Of a stretch of DNA of 34,498 nucleotides, positions 7,820 through 16,398 are shown one piece after another. The first letter of the stretch is position 1; every line of letters starts with the position of its first letter. The DNA comes from Anaerolinea sp. (GTDB lineage Bacteria; Chloroflexota; Anaerolineae; Aggregatilineales; Aggregatilineaceae). The stretch lies in assembly GCA_020725705.1 (NCBI GenBank), contig DYEN01000356.1:1-34498 (forward strand), read 5' to 3'. The position numbers were made by a program, and so were the translations under genes. The notes below the pieces were generated by a model that searched no databases, was not told where the DNA came from, and saw only the letters and a list, made by a program, of their open reading frames with translations.

Positions 7820-9113
7820 GCGACACAGTGTCGCGTCGCATCCGGCCGCCGAGACCGACGTCATCGTGATCGGCGCCGGGCTGGCCGGGCTGATGGCGGC
7901 GGTGTTTGCCGTCGAAGCGGGCGCGCGCGTCCGCCTGATTGCGCAGGGGTGGGGTCAGCAGCTTGTCACGCCGGGCTGGATCAGCGTCTGCGACCGCGCC
8001 GAGGACGATGTGATCGCCGAAGTGCGCGGGTACGCCGCGCTGCACCCGGAGCACCCCTACGGCCGGGCGGGCGACGACGCGATGGTGAACGGGCTGGAGC
8101 GGTTCCGCGCCGCCACCGAGGCGGTCGGCCTGCCCTACGAACTGCGCCGGAAGGACGGGCACAACATGCGCCTGATGACCCTGCTAGGCGGCATCCAGCG
8201 CGTGATGCTGGCGCCGCGCGGGCTGGCGGCAGGCGACCTGACCGACGTGCGCGGGCCGATCCTGCTGGTGGGATTTGCCGGCTGGCGCGATTTCTTCGCC
8301 GACCTGGCCGCGGCCAACCTGCGCCGCCAGGGTATCGACGCGCGCGCGCTGGCGATCCAGCTCCCCGACCCGGACCGCTATTGGGACCTCTGGCCGGGCG
8401 ATCTGGCGCGCCATTTCGATTCGGCGCTGTTTCGCGAGGCGATGGCGCGGCAGGTAGCACCCCATGCCCGCGATGCGGAGCGTGTGGGCTTCCCGGCTGT
8501 GCTGGGCATGGACGATCATCCGCGCGCGCTCGATGACCTGAGTGGGCAGATCGGGCGCCCGGTCTTCGAGATCCCCACCCTGCCGGAGAGCGTGCCGGGC
8601 GTGCGCCTCAGCAACCGCCTGCGCCGCTGGCTGCTGCGCCAGGGCGCGCGCGTGCAGATCGGGCATCCGGTGGTGCGCGGCGTGGTCGAAGGGCGGCGCT
8701 GCGTCGGGGTTGAAGTGCAGTCCTTGGGGCACACCACGCTCTTCCGCGCCGATCACGTCATCCTGGCGACGGGTGGTCTGTACGGCGGCGGGATCGAAAC
8801 CGACGAGAGCGGGCGCGTGTGGGAGCCGCTGTTCGGCCTGCCTGTGCTGGCGCCGGAAGTGACGAGCCGCGCGGAATGGTATTACGACGACCTGCTCATC
8901 GAGCGCGGCCACCCCATTCACCGCCAGGCCGGGCTGCGCGTCAACACGCGCCTGCAGCCGCTTGACGAGTCGGGCGAGCCGGTGCTGGAAAATGTCTATG
9001 CTGCCGGGCAGATGCTGGCCGGGTTCAACCCGCTGACGGACGGCTGCGCCGAAGGCATCGCCCTGGCGACGGCCTACAAAGCGGTGCAGACCGCGCTTGG
9101 TCTGGACGAATGA
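7800..9113 (+). CDS. glpB: Anaerobic glycerol-3-phosphate dehydrogenase, subunit B
   Basis: A 437-residue flavoprotein subunit of GlpABC. The nucleotide-binding motif VIVIGAGLAG is at residues 21-30, and the C-terminal FAD-binding block reads ENVYAAGQMLAGFNPLTDGCAEGIALATA. In E. coli GlpB is needed for membrane association and electron flow from GlpA to GlpC. The start follows GAGGGGG by 6 nt inside glpA, and the end overlaps glpC by 4 nt (ATGA), so the three subunits are translationally coupled. Length matches the family. Confidence 0.9.
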   Translation: MPAAKPERHSVASHPAAETDVIVIGAGLAGLMAAVFAVEAGARVRLIAQGWGQQLVTPGWISVCDRAEDDVIAEVRGYAALHPEHPYGRAGDDAMVNGLERFRAATEAVGLPYELRRKDGHNMRLMTLLGGIQRVMLAPRGLAAGDLTDVRGPILLVGFAGWRDFFADLAAANLRRQGIDARALAIQLPDPDRYWDLWPGDLARHFDSALFREAMARQVAPHARDAERVGFPAVLGMDDHPRALDDLSGQIGRPVFEIPTLPESVPGVRLSNRLRRWLLRQGARVQIGHPVVRGVVEGRRCVGVEVQSLGHTTLFRADHVILATGGLYGGGIETDESGRVWEPLFGLPVLAPEVTSRAEWYYDDLLIERGHPIHRQAGLRVNTRLQPLDESGEPVLENVYAAGQMLAGFNPLTDGCAEGIALATAYKAVQTALGLDE

Positions 9114-10447
9114 TGCAGACTGCGAGCGACACTGTTATGAACGACCACACGCTGAGCCTGATCGAACTCACGGCGTTTACCGCCGATCACTGCGTCAAGT
9201 GCAACATCTGCACCTCAGCCTGTCCCTTTGCCAAGGTCACGCCGCTGTTTCCCGGCCCGAAGGTCGTCGGGCCGCAGTGGCAGCGCCTGCGCGATCCGGA
9301 TGCCCCCTCCCCCGATCACTCGCTCGATTACTGCTCAAGCTGCGGGATCTGCACGCTGGTCTGTCCGCACGGTGTCAAGGTGATGGAGATCAACACGCAG
9401 GCCAAGGCCAGGTTGGTCGAGACGCACGGCCTGTCGCTGCGCAACTGGTTTCTGGCCCGCAACGAGCTATGGGGCCGGCTGGGGACGCCCTTCGCGCCGC
9501 TGGCGAACTTCGCGCTGCGTAACCGGCTGGTGCGTTGGGCGGCGGAGAAGGTGATCGGCGTTTCCCGGCGCGCGCCGATGCCGGGCTGGGCCGGGTACAC
9601 CTTCCGCGGCTGGTGGCAGCGCCAGCTACGCCATCACCCCCGCCCGGAGCCTGTGTCCGACGCCGACCGCGTGGTGTACTTTCACGGCTGCTCGACCAAC
9701 ACCTACGAGCCGCATATCGGTAAGCTGGCGGTCGCAATTCTGGAGCACATCGGGCTGCATGTGGAAGTTCCGCCGCAGACGTGCTGCGGGCTGCCCGCGC
9801 AATCCAACGGCGATTTCCCCGGCGCGCGGCGCTATGCACGGAAGAACATCGAGAGTCTGGTTGAGTACGCCCGGCGCGGCATCCCGATCGTGGGCACGGC
9901 GGCAAGCTGCATGACGGCGATCAAAGGTGACTACCAGCACGTGCTCGGCCTGGACGATGCCGACGCCCGGCTGGTGGCCGCGCACACCTACGATTTTATG
10001 GAGTTCCTGTGGAAGCTGCACCGGGAAGGGCGGCTGCCGACCGATTTCCACCCGATCCATCAGGTGCTGCCCTATCACGCGCCGTGCCAGCTTAAGGCAC
10101 ATGGCTTCGGGCGCCCGGCGCTCGACGTGCTGTCGCTGATTCCCGAACTAAAGCTGTGGGAGATCGACGCGGACTGTTGCGGCATCGCCGGGACATACGG
10201 CTTCAAGGCGGAAAAGCGCGAGATCTCCGAGGCGGTGGGCTGGCCGATCGCGCAGCAGGTGCAGGAAGCGGGCGCCGAGGTTGTGGTCTGCGACACTGAA
10301 ACCTGCCGCTGGCAGATCCAGGCACTGACCGGTGGCACGGCGATCCATCCGGTTGTGTTGTTGGCGGAAGCCTACGGGCTGTCGGTGGACGACTATCGCC
10401 CGCCGGTGCGTGCCGATAAGCGCCGCGCGCCTGCCGGCGTGTGGTAG
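9110..10447 (+). CDS. glpC: Anaerobic glycerol-3-phosphate dehydrogenase, subunit C (Fe-S, CCG domains)
   Basis: A 445-residue iron-sulfur subunit that relays electrons to menaquinone at the membrane. Two [4Fe-4S] motifs are present: C28-x2-C31-x2-C34-x3-C38-P and C75-x2-C78-x2-C81-x3-C85-P. Two CCG domains follow, with their signatures at C225-C226-G (CCGLPAQSNGD) and C356-C357-G (CCGIAGTYG). The ATG at 9110 overlaps the glpB stop; ATGs at 9113 and 9137 are alternatives, and 9137 would remove an N-terminal extension without touching the clusters. No glpK, glpF or glpR is visible next to the operon. Confidence 0.92.
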   Translation: MMQTASDTVMNDHTLSLIELTAFTADHCVKCNICTSACPFAKVTPLFPGPKVVGPQWQRLRDPDAPSPDHSLDYCSSCGICTLVCPHGVKVMEINTQAKARLVETHGLSLRNWFLARNELWGRLGTPFAPLANFALRNRLVRWAAEKVIGVSRRAPMPGWAGYTFRGWWQRQLRHHPRPEPVSDADRVVYFHGCSTNTYEPHIGKLAVAILEHIGLHVEVPPQTCCGLPAQSNGDFPGARRYARKNIESLVEYARRGIPIVGTAASCMTAIKGDYQHVLGLDDADARLVAAHTYDFMEFLWKLHREGRLPTDFHPIHQVLPYHAPCQLKAHGFGRPALDVLSLIPELKLWEIDADCCGIAGTYGFKAEKREISEAVGWPIAQQVQEAGAEVVVCDTETCRWQIQALTGGTAIHPVVLLAEAYGLSVDDYRPPVRADKRRAPAGVW

Positions 10448-10496
10448 CGAACGCCGCACCCGCGGTCGTTTGGGCAGCGGGAGCGCGGGCCGGCTG

Positions 10497-10976
10497 CTAC
10501 TGGCCCGCTTTGCCGACGATCTCCGGAGTCAGCATCCAGCGCATCGACCACGTGCCCGCTTCGTATTCCAGGCAGAGCGTGCCGGATGTAGTGAACCAGA
10601 CCGGGCGCCCGCTATTCTGCCCGGTCAGCAACAGGCTCGCCAGCTCTTCCATGAACGGGTTGTGCCCCACGTACATAACCGGATCGGTCTCGTGCGGCAG
10701 CGCGCGCGCCAGCGGCTCGACCGGGTCGCCGTAGAGCAGGCCGGAGACGGCGACCACGCCGCCCGGCGGGTTGAGCGCGCGCCCGAAGATCTCGGCGGTT
10801 TCGCGTGCGCGCACCATCCCGCTGTGCCGGATCTGGTGGACGGCGATGCCCGCCTTCGCCATGCGCCGCGCAATGCGCTCGACGTCGGCCCGGCCCCGCT
10901 CGGTCAGCGGACGGTCCGCGTCGTGGGCGTAGCCGCTGCGGGCTGCTTTGCCATGTCGGACAAGATAAACACGCAT
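10497..10976 (-). CDS. sixA: SixA-type phosphohistidine phosphatase (histidine phosphatase superfamily)
   Basis: A 159-residue single-domain histidine phosphatase. The catalytic RHG motif is at the N-terminus (MRVYLVRHGKAA) and the second catalytic histidine is in MYVGHNPFMEEL. Substrate-pocket arginine candidates lie in RARETAEI. Family members include SixA, which dephosphorylates phosphohistidine on HPt domains or NPr, but the substrate here is unknown. The ATG at 10976 has a GGGAGGGGG purine tract directly upstream; the frame continues to 11234 without protein-like sequence. It is the last gene of a minus-strand set with the nuclease and SPFH-like genes, and converges on glpC. Confidence 0.85.
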   Translation of the reverse strand: MRVYLVRHGKAARSGYAHDADRPLTERGRADVERIARRMAKAGIAVHQIRHSGMVRARETAEIFGRALNPPGGVVAVSGLLYGDPVEPLARALPHETDPVMYVGHNPFMEELASLLLTGQNSGRPVWFTTSGTLCLEYEAGTWSMRWMLTPEIVGKAGQ

Positions 10977-11023
10977 AACCCCCTCCCTGAGCGCACTCAC
11001 CCGCGCCTGGCCGGGCGACCTGC

Positions 11024-11449
11024 TCACCACAGGTCCAGCTCGCCGGGCGGGTTGTGCAGCGTCTCCCAGAATTCCTCGTGGGTGAGCGGTACGAACGTTT
11101 TCGGTTTGACCCAGTACGCTTTGTCTTCCATCACCAGGAACAGCCGCTCGCCCCGGTCGCGCTTGAGATTGGCGGCGACGTTGGGCAGCAGCAAGTCGTC
11201 CCGGAACTCGTAGCGCCCTTTGACCTCGACCCAAGTGTGCAGGTCCGGCAGGTAGAAGTCGACCAGATAGTGACCTGCCCCGATGCGTTCCGGTTCGTAC
11301 CGCCAGTGGATGCCGCGCCGCTCCAGTTCCTCGGCAAACCAGACCTCAAGCTGCGAGCGCAACTCGACGCCCTTGACCACGCCGGGCAGCGACATGATCC
11401 GGCGTTTGCCCCGACGGGGCGCCGGTCCACTGCGGTGAAGGGGAGTCAT
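11024..11449 (-). CDS. Small PD-(D/E)XK-fold nuclease-like protein
   Basis: A 141-residue protein with a compact restriction-endonuclease-like core: an acidic residue in YEPERI, the D of YLVDFYLPD, and WVEVKG giving the E-x-K. This order matches the PD-(D/E)XK superfamily seen in TnsA-like, very-short-patch-repair-like and phage endonucleases. The residues before GVELRSQLEVWFAEELERRG are basic and may be flexible. The ATG at 11449 is preferred; the ATG at 11395 (residue 19) would keep the whole core and is a real alternative. It lies 47 nt downstream of the SPFH-like gene and 47 nt upstream of sixA. The biological target is unknown. Confidence 0.7.
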   Translation of the reverse strand: MTPLHRSGPAPRRGKRRIMSLPGVVKGVELRSQLEVWFAEELERRGIHWRYEPERIGAGHYLVDFYLPDLHTWVEVKGRYEFRDDLLLPNVAANLKRDRGERLFLVMEDKAYWVKPKTFVPLTHEEFWETLHNPPGELDLW

Positions 11450-11496
11450 CGCGTCGTTCTCCGTCGAACTCGGCGCAGCGACGGGCGCGGCACGCC

Positions 11497-12675
11497 TCAA
11501 TCGGACGCGCGGCGGCTGCGGCGCTCGCGTTTGCGCTCGCGGCGCACGGCGAACGGGTCCGGCGTGTAGCCAGGATCGTCGACGGCGCGTGGTGCAACCC
11601 ATTTTTCTTGCGGCGCGGCTGCCTGGGCGGTTTCGATGGTCGGTTCCGCCGGGGCGGGCGCCGCAGTTGCGGCGGGTGTTTCGCGGATGCTGCGTGGCGA
11701 CGCAACCCCGCGCTGGAGCAGCAGGAAAAGCTGGAGCGCCTCGTCGAAGGGCACGTCCAGATCGGCGGCGACGTGTTCGATCTCGCGCAGCATCTCGGCC
11801 TGGCTGCGACCCTGCGCCCCTGCCGTCCACAACGCCTGATATGCCGCGCGAACGGCAGGCGGCGCGCTGACCACCACGGTCACGGGGCGGTCGCTGGCCG
11901 GTAGCAGGCCGTACGCCTGATAGGCCGCCAGCTCGTCCTCGATCACGCTTTCGAGCGTCTTGACATCCAGCGGGACGGGGTCGCCGCCGATCAGGCGCAG
12001 GCGGGCGAGGTGCTCGTAGACAATATCGCGCACGCTGTCGCCGATCAGCGCCTCGAACTGATCCTGACCGGTATACTGTCGCAGCGTGTTGAAGTGCGTT
12101 TCGTCGGCGTAGGTGGGGTTGAAGTACAGCGAGACGGACACCTCAAGATCGACCGGCAGCTCGTCCGAGTCCAGGACGTTCTCCACCCGCTCGGTCACCT
12201 CGACGGTATTGAAATCCACATACGGCACGGCGCGCGCGTTCCAGCGCCAGGGCACGATCATCCGCCCCGGTTCCAGGTAGTCGTAGGTCGTCGTGCCATC
12301 CTCGACGGCGAAATACCAGCGCGGGGGGACGGCGACGATCCAGCGGGCGGTGAGCGGCGCGGCAAGATAACGCACGAAGACGATCACGCCGCCGACGATC
12401 AGCGCGATTCCCAGCCGGCCCAGCCACAAGAGGTTCGCCCCGACGGCGATCAGCAGATACCAGATCAGCCCGAACAGCGCCAGCGCCAGCCCAAAGACCA
12501 GCCCCTGCGCCACCATCCACGCCCACCAGGTGAGGCTGTTTGCACCGGCGCGATCGCGCAGCATGGCATAGCGGTGCAGCCAGCCGGTGCGGCCACCCCA
12601 GCGCGCGCCCATCAGCGACGGGGGTAGCGTGCGGGACTCGGAACCGGACCGGTTAGAGGGCGGGCCATGTGTCAT
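11497..12675 (-). CDS. SPFH (band-7)-like membrane protein
   Basis: A 392-residue protein with a short cytoplasmic N-terminus, two hydrophobic segments (about residues 50-77 and 82-103), then an SPFH/band-7-like domain (about 105-260: VPPRWYFAVEDGTTTYDYLEPGRM and VSLYFNPTYADE). A regulatory-type helical region follows, with a Pro/Ala linker and a very basic C-terminus (RRERKRERRSRR) that could bind nucleic acid or lipid head groups. SPFH proteins form membrane microdomain scaffolds. The ATG at 12675 has AAGGAT 6 nt upstream. The frame runs to 12843, but that region is the divergent promoter. It heads an operon with the nuclease and SixA genes. SPFH assignment is moderately confident because the domain is divergent. 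Confidence 0.68.
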   Translation of the reverse strand: MTHGPPSNRSGSESRTLPPSLMGARWGGRTGWLHRYAMLRDRAGANSLTWWAWMVAQGLVFGLALALFGLIWYLLIAVGANLLWLGRLGIALIVGGVIVFVRYLAAPLTARWIVAVPPRWYFAVEDGTTTYDYLEPGRMIVPWRWNARAVPYVDFNTVEVTERVENVLDSDELPVDLEVSVSLYFNPTYADETHFNTLRQYTGQDQFEALIGDSVRDIVYEHLARLRLIGGDPVPLDVKTLESVIEDELAAYQAYGLLPASDRPVTVVVSAPPAVRAAYQALWTAGAQGRSQAEMLREIEHVAADLDVPFDEALQLFLLLQRGVASPRSIRETPAATAAPAPAEPTIETAQAAAPQEKWVAPRAVDDPGYTPDPFAVRRERKRERRSRRASD

Positions 12676-12750
12676 GATGAGCGCATCCTTCACCCCAGGC
12701 GGGCAGTCTACCGGAGCAGACAGCGCGCCGGTGGTCGGGCCTCTGACTCG

Positions 12751-12779
12751 ATTGTCGTACGGCGTGGGGCGCGCTGCAA
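12751..12779 (-). promoter_or_regulatory. Candidate promoter of the SPFH-nuclease-sixA operon
   Basis: On the minus strand TTGCAG (12779-12774), 17 nt, then GACAAT (12756-12751). Each hexamer is an imperfect match. Confidence 0.4.
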
Positions 12780-12793
12780 CCTGCGCGCTGCCC

Positions 12794-12823
12794 GGAACGC
12801 CGCCCAAACGGTGCGGGCGTTCC
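12794..12823. promoter_or_regulatory. Inverted repeat between divergent promoters, possible operator
   Basis: GGAACGCC (12794-12801) and GGCGTTCC (12816-12823) form perfect 8-nt arms separated by 14 nt, about midway in the 296-nt divergent gap. This fits a shared regulator site or a structured element. Confidence 0.35.
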
Positions 12824-12881
12824 AATCTGCATTCTAGTGGCAAACGGGCGCCGGGTAAAGCCGCGCCGCCTGCCGATCACT

Positions 12882-12909
12882 TTGCAGAACGCCCGCGCTG
12901 GCGTATCCT
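12882..12909 (+). promoter_or_regulatory. Candidate promoter of the TPR-APH pair
   Basis: TTGCAG (12882-12887), 16 nt, then TATCCT (12904-12909). The predicted start near 12916 leaves a leader of about 55 nt. Confidence 0.45.
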
Positions 12910-12971
12910 TAACAGGCAGCAGCCGGCGTCCGCCACGCGGGCAGCCGGTCGAGCCGGAAAGGATGGGCACC

Positions 12972-14285
12972 ATGTCGAGCGAAAGCGCACACGCCCGATC
13001 GGGCGCCCGATCGGGCACCTGGGTCAGCCGCCTGGCGCCCCTCTGGCCGCTGCTGGCGGTGGCGTTCGCGGCGGGCGCGTTGTTTCTGGCCTGGAAGGCA
13101 GACCGGCGCGCGGGGCTGGTGATCAGCGATCAGGTGCCGCCGGGCGAGGCCGCTGCTCTGCTGGAGCGCGCCAACGACGCGGTGAACTTCGCCGACAGCG
13201 TGCTCAGTTTTCTGGAAGGCGCCTCGGTGGTGCTGGGCGTGATGATCGCGCTGGGCGCGTGGATGCTGCGCAACAGCGTGCAGGATCAGATCGCCGGAAT
13301 TCGCGCTGAGAACGAGCTGGTGCAGAAGCGCCTGGCCGACCGTGAAGCGACCTTGCAGGCGCTTGAGACCGAGGTGGCCGAGCGTCTGGATGCCGCGCTG
13401 GCAGACACCCAGCGCGAGATCGAAGAGGCCCGCCAGCGCGCCGACCGCTCTTTCAAACTGCTCAACAGCCTGGTGCTGGCCGAACAGCAGGTTCGCGCTC
13501 ACAACCACGCCAGCGCGCTGCGCATCCTGACGGACGTGCTGGACCTGGAGCCGGATAACTACGCGATCAACTATCTGCTCGGCTACCTCTACTCGCTGCG
13601 CAAGGAATATGACCGCGCCATCCGGCACCTCGAAGACTCGCTGGCGCGCGAGGACGGCTTCGCGCCGGCGATTGCTGCGCTGGGGCTGGCGCTGCGGCGC
13701 AAGGGCGACAGCCTCTCGGACCCGGCAGATCGCGAGCGGCGGAATGAGTATTGGGCGCAGGCTGAGGCTCGTCTGCTGGCTGCGTTGCGGCTCGACCCGC
13801 ACCTGACCGACGCCGAAGGCGAGTCGTATTACGGCTCGTTGGGCGGGCTGTACCGGCGCCAGGGCCGCTACGGCGACGCCATCGAGGCGTACCGGCGCGC
13901 CGAGCAGGTCACGCCTAGTTCGTCGTATCCGCTCATCAACCTCGCCAGCCTGTACTGGCATCAGGGCGACACACAGCAGGCGCGCGAATATTTCCGGCGC
14001 GTGCACAACGCCGCCCGCCTCAAGCTGGACACCAACCCGCTCGACAACTGGGCGCGGGCCGACTACGCGCAGGCCCTGGTGGTGCTGGGTCAGCGCGACG
14101 AAGCCCTGCGCCAGATTGACTTCGTGCGCGAAAATCATCCGGAGGAAGGCTTGTTGCTGACGATTCGAAGCGGGCTGGAGTTTCTGGCAGGCGCGCCGAC
14201 CCCGATCGATGGGCTGGATACGCTGATCGCGGCCATCGACCGGGCGTTGGCGGTGCTGTTCTCGCATAGTTCCGGCCAGCCATGA
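12972..14285 (+). CDS. Membrane-anchored coiled-coil and TPR protein
   Basis: A 437-residue protein. One hydrophobic segment lies near the N-terminus (WPLLAVAFAAGALFLAW) and a second follows (FLEGASVVLGVMIALGAWML). A charged coiled coil comes next (IAGIRAENELVQKRLADREA through EEARQRADRS, roughly residues 105-160). Several tetratricopeptide repeats cover the rest, for example YLLGYLYSLRKEYDRAIRHL, GGLYRRQGRYGDAIEAYRRA and INLASLYWHQGDTQQAREYF. TPR domains hold partner proteins. The start at 12972 is set by GGAAAGGA 8 nt upstream; the upstream ATGs lack this. It shares a 4-nt ATGA overlap with the APH-fold gene, so the two are made together and may interact. Confidence 0.78.
   Translation: MSSESAHARSGARSGTWVSRLAPLWPLLAVAFAAGALFLAWKADRRAGLVISDQVPPGEAAALLERANDAVNFADSVLSFLEGASVVLGVMIALGAWMLRNSVQDQIAGIRAENELVQKRLADREATLQALETEVAERLDAALADTQREIEEARQRADRSFKLLNSLVLAEQQVRAHNHASALRILTDVLDLEPDNYAINYLLGYLYSLRKEYDRAIRHLEDSLAREDGFAPAIAALGLALRRKGDSLSDPADRERRNEYWAQAEARLLAALRLDPHLTDAEGESYYGSLGGLYRRQGRYGDAIEAYRRAEQVTPSSSYPLINLASLYWHQGDTQQAREYFRRVHNAARLKLDTNPLDNWARADYAQALVVLGQRDEALRQIDFVRENHPEEGLLLTIRSGLEFLAGAPTPIDGLDTLIAAIDRALAVLFSHSSGQP
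12993..13016. repeat. 24-nt perfect palindrome made of two 12-nt palindromes
   Basis: GCCCGATCGGGC occurs twice in direct tandem at 12993-13004 and 13005-13016, so the 24-nt whole is also a perfect palindrome. It lies in the codons for an ARSGARSG-type stretch just after the start of the TPR gene, where an mRNA hairpin could affect translation or a protein could bind the DNA. Confidence 0.8.
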
Positions 14286-15199
14286 ATGATGCAGCCTCGC
14301 CGGAGATTGCCAGCGTCCTGCGGCTGGCGTTTGGACGCAGCGTGCCGACCGTCGCGATCCCCCTGGCGGTCGGGAAGTCGTCCCACACGCTGGCTTTCGC
14401 CCTGGATGACCCGGCGCTGCCGGCGCGCGTGCTGCTGCGCCGCTATCCCCCGCAGCATCACGCGCGCGGTCTGTGCGCTTTCACCGCGCTGCAGGCACTG
14501 CACGCGCTGAATTTCTGCGCCCCGGATGTCTACTTTCTGGGATGGAGCTATCACACGCGCTTCCTGTTGCTGCTGACCGAATACGTCGAGGGGCGCGGGG
14601 TCGAGGGGCAGCCGCACCCGTTTTTCGCGCGGGTGGGGGTCAGTTTCGCCCAGACTCTGGCGCACCTGCACGGGCTACACTGGACGGATCTGCCCGACCT
14701 GCCGGTCAAGCCGCGCGGCTTCCTGCTGGAGAGCCTTGGCCGCGCGGCGGATGAGCTTGGCACGCCGGAGCTGCGCAACGTGCTTGACTGGCTGGAATCT
14801 CAGGCCGGGTCGGTCCCGGAGCTGCCGCACACGGTGACGCATGGCGATTACACGCTGCACAACGTGCTGGCCGAAGGGACCCGGATCGTTACCGTGCTCG
14901 GCTGGGAGAACGCGGCGATCGCCGACCCGCGGCTGGATGTCGGCTATGCCGCTGCCGCGCTGGCCGCGTACGGCCTGCCCCTCGCCGATCAGTTCATCGA
15001 GGCATACGAGGCGGCTGCGGGGACGGTGCCGCACCGGGCTTTCTGGGAGACGCTCGGCGCGCTGCGCGTGATGACGCGCATCGCCCAGACGCTCGCGCAG
15101 GCGTCCCCTGAAGAGGTCGAAGATCGGGTCGCGCAGGTCTGGCCGGTGTGGGAGAATCTGCTGCTTTATGTGGAGAACCGGACGAACCACTCGGTTTGA
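14282..15199 (+). CDS. Aminoglycoside-phosphotransferase (APH)-fold protein with altered metal site
   Basis: A 305-residue APH/choline-kinase-like protein. The Brenner-type catalytic loop is intact: H187-G188-D189 with N194. The downstream segment that normally reads LDWE, where the Asp binds Mg-ATP, reads LGWE here, with G207 (codon GGC) replacing the Asp; the rest (NAAIADPRLDVGY) is family-typical. Family members phosphorylate small molecules such as choline, homoserine or aminoglycosides. The loss of this Asp suggests weak or absent kinase activity. It overlaps the TPR gene by 4 nt. It could be a pseudokinase partner of the TPR protein. No antibiotic-resistance role is implied. Confidence 0.8.
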   Translation: MNDAASPEIASVLRLAFGRSVPTVAIPLAVGKSSHTLAFALDDPALPARVLLRRYPPQHHARGLCAFTALQALHALNFCAPDVYFLGWSYHTRFLLLLTEYVEGRGVEGQPHPFFARVGVSFAQTLAHLHGLHWTDLPDLPVKPRGFLLESLGRAADELGTPELRNVLDWLESQAGSVPELPHTVTHGDYTLHNVLAEGTRIVTVLGWENAAIADPRLDVGYAAAALAAYGLPLADQFIEAYEAAAGTVPHRAFWETLGALRVMTRIAQTLAQASPEEVEDRVAQVWPVWENLLLYVENRTNHSV

Positions 15200-15279
15200 T
15201 CGTCCGCTTGATCGTCGGTACTACCTTTGTCCGGGCCGGTAGCATCACCGGCGCCAAAGATGGGAAGGATTTTTTGCTC

Positions 15280-16386
15280 ATGGACAGCCGTATCCAAAAG
15301 CTTGCCAGCGTGCTGGTGCGGTACTCGGTCGCGCTCAAGGAAGGCGAGCGCCTGCTGATCCGCGCGATGAGTCCCGAAGCCGAGCCGCTGGCGCAGGCGC
15401 TGTACGAGGAAGCGTTCAACGTTGGCGGCCTGCCGTTCGTCTACATTCAGATGAAGCAGGAAGACGAGATCGCGCTCGAATCCGGCGCGACGCTGGTGCA
15501 GCTTGAGACGGTCAACCCGATGCTCAAGCTGATGTACGAGACCTGCGAGTGCATCATCCGCATCGAAGCCGACCAGAACCCACGCGCGCTGTCGCAGTAC
15601 CCGCCCGATCGCCAGAAGGCTCGTGCTCGCTATAACAACCAGTTGATCGCGATCCAGATGGAGCGCCAGGCCAACAAGACCCTGCGCCGCTGCACGACCC
15701 AGTACCCGACGATGGGCTACGCGCAGACGGCCGGGATGTCGCTGCGGCAGTACGAAAACTTTCTGTACCGGGCGTGCAAAGTGGATCAGGATGATCCGGT
15801 CGCGCTGTGGCAGGACGTGTATCGCTCGCACGAACGGCTGATCGAGTGGCTGAAGGGCAAGAAGCACCTGCACGTGCGGGGCGAGAATATCGATCTGGAG
15901 ATGTCAATCGACGGGCGGACGTTCAGCAACGCCGGGGGACGCCAGAACATGCCCGATGGCGAGATATTTACCGGTCCGGTGGAAGACAGCGTCAACGGCT
16001 GGGTGCGCTTCACCTATCCCGCTTACTACCAGGGCAACGAGGTCAAGGGGATCGAACTGCGCTTCAAGGATGGGCTGGTGGTCGAGGCGAAGGCGCAGAC
16101 GAACGAGCGTTTCCTGCTTAGCACGCTGGATAGCGACCCCGGCGCGCGCCGCCTGGGCGAGTTCGCGATCGGCACCAACCGCGATATTCAAGACTTCACC
16201 GGTACGATTTTGTTCGACGAGAAAATCGGCGGCACGGTGCACATGGCGGTCGGCCAGGGCTATGCCGAGACCGGCAGCGTAAACCAGTCGCTGGTCCACT
16301 GGGACATGATCTGCGATATGCGCGCCGGTGGCGAGATCGTGGTCGATGGCGAGCTGTTCTACAAAGACGGCGAGTTTGTGATCTGA
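15280..16386 (+). CDS. M29-family metal-dependent aminopeptidase (thermophilic type)
   Basis: A 368-residue peptidase of the M29 family (aminopeptidase T / AmpS group), which uses two metal ions to remove N-terminal residues in the cytoplasm. Candidate metal ligands and catalytic residues are E235 (TGPVEDS), E294 (LGEFAIGTN), H321 and Y328 (GTVHMAVGQGYAE), H340 and D342 (LVHWDM). The ATG at 15280 starts the conserved sequence, with GGAAGGA upstream; the frame extends to 15148 inside the APH gene and that part is not used. A gap of 80 nt separates it from the APH gene. The stop is followed 13 nt later by the 10-nt repeat array. Confidence 0.9.
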   Translation: MDSRIQKLASVLVRYSVALKEGERLLIRAMSPEAEPLAQALYEEAFNVGGLPFVYIQMKQEDEIALESGATLVQLETVNPMLKLMYETCECIIRIEADQNPRALSQYPPDRQKARARYNNQLIAIQMERQANKTLRRCTTQYPTMGYAQTAGMSLRQYENFLYRACKVDQDDPVALWQDVYRSHERLIEWLKGKKHLHVRGENIDLEMSIDGRTFSNAGGRQNMPDGEIFTGPVEDSVNGWVRFTYPAYYQGNEVKGIELRFKDGLVVEAKAQTNERFLLSTLDSDPGARRLGEFAIGTNRDIQDFTGTILFDEKIGGTVHMAVGQGYAETGSVNQSLVHWDMICDMRAGGEIVVDGELFYKDGEFVI

Positions 16387-16398
16387 GCGAAGCGACGA

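Noticed and set aside
10448-10496. A bidirectional terminator between glpC and sixA
   Set aside because: The 49-nt gap is GC-rich but I could not find a convincing stem followed by a T run on either strand.
14282-15199. An aminoglycoside resistance gene
   Set aside because: The fold is widespread in housekeeping kinases, the metal-site Asp is missing, and there is no mobile-element context.
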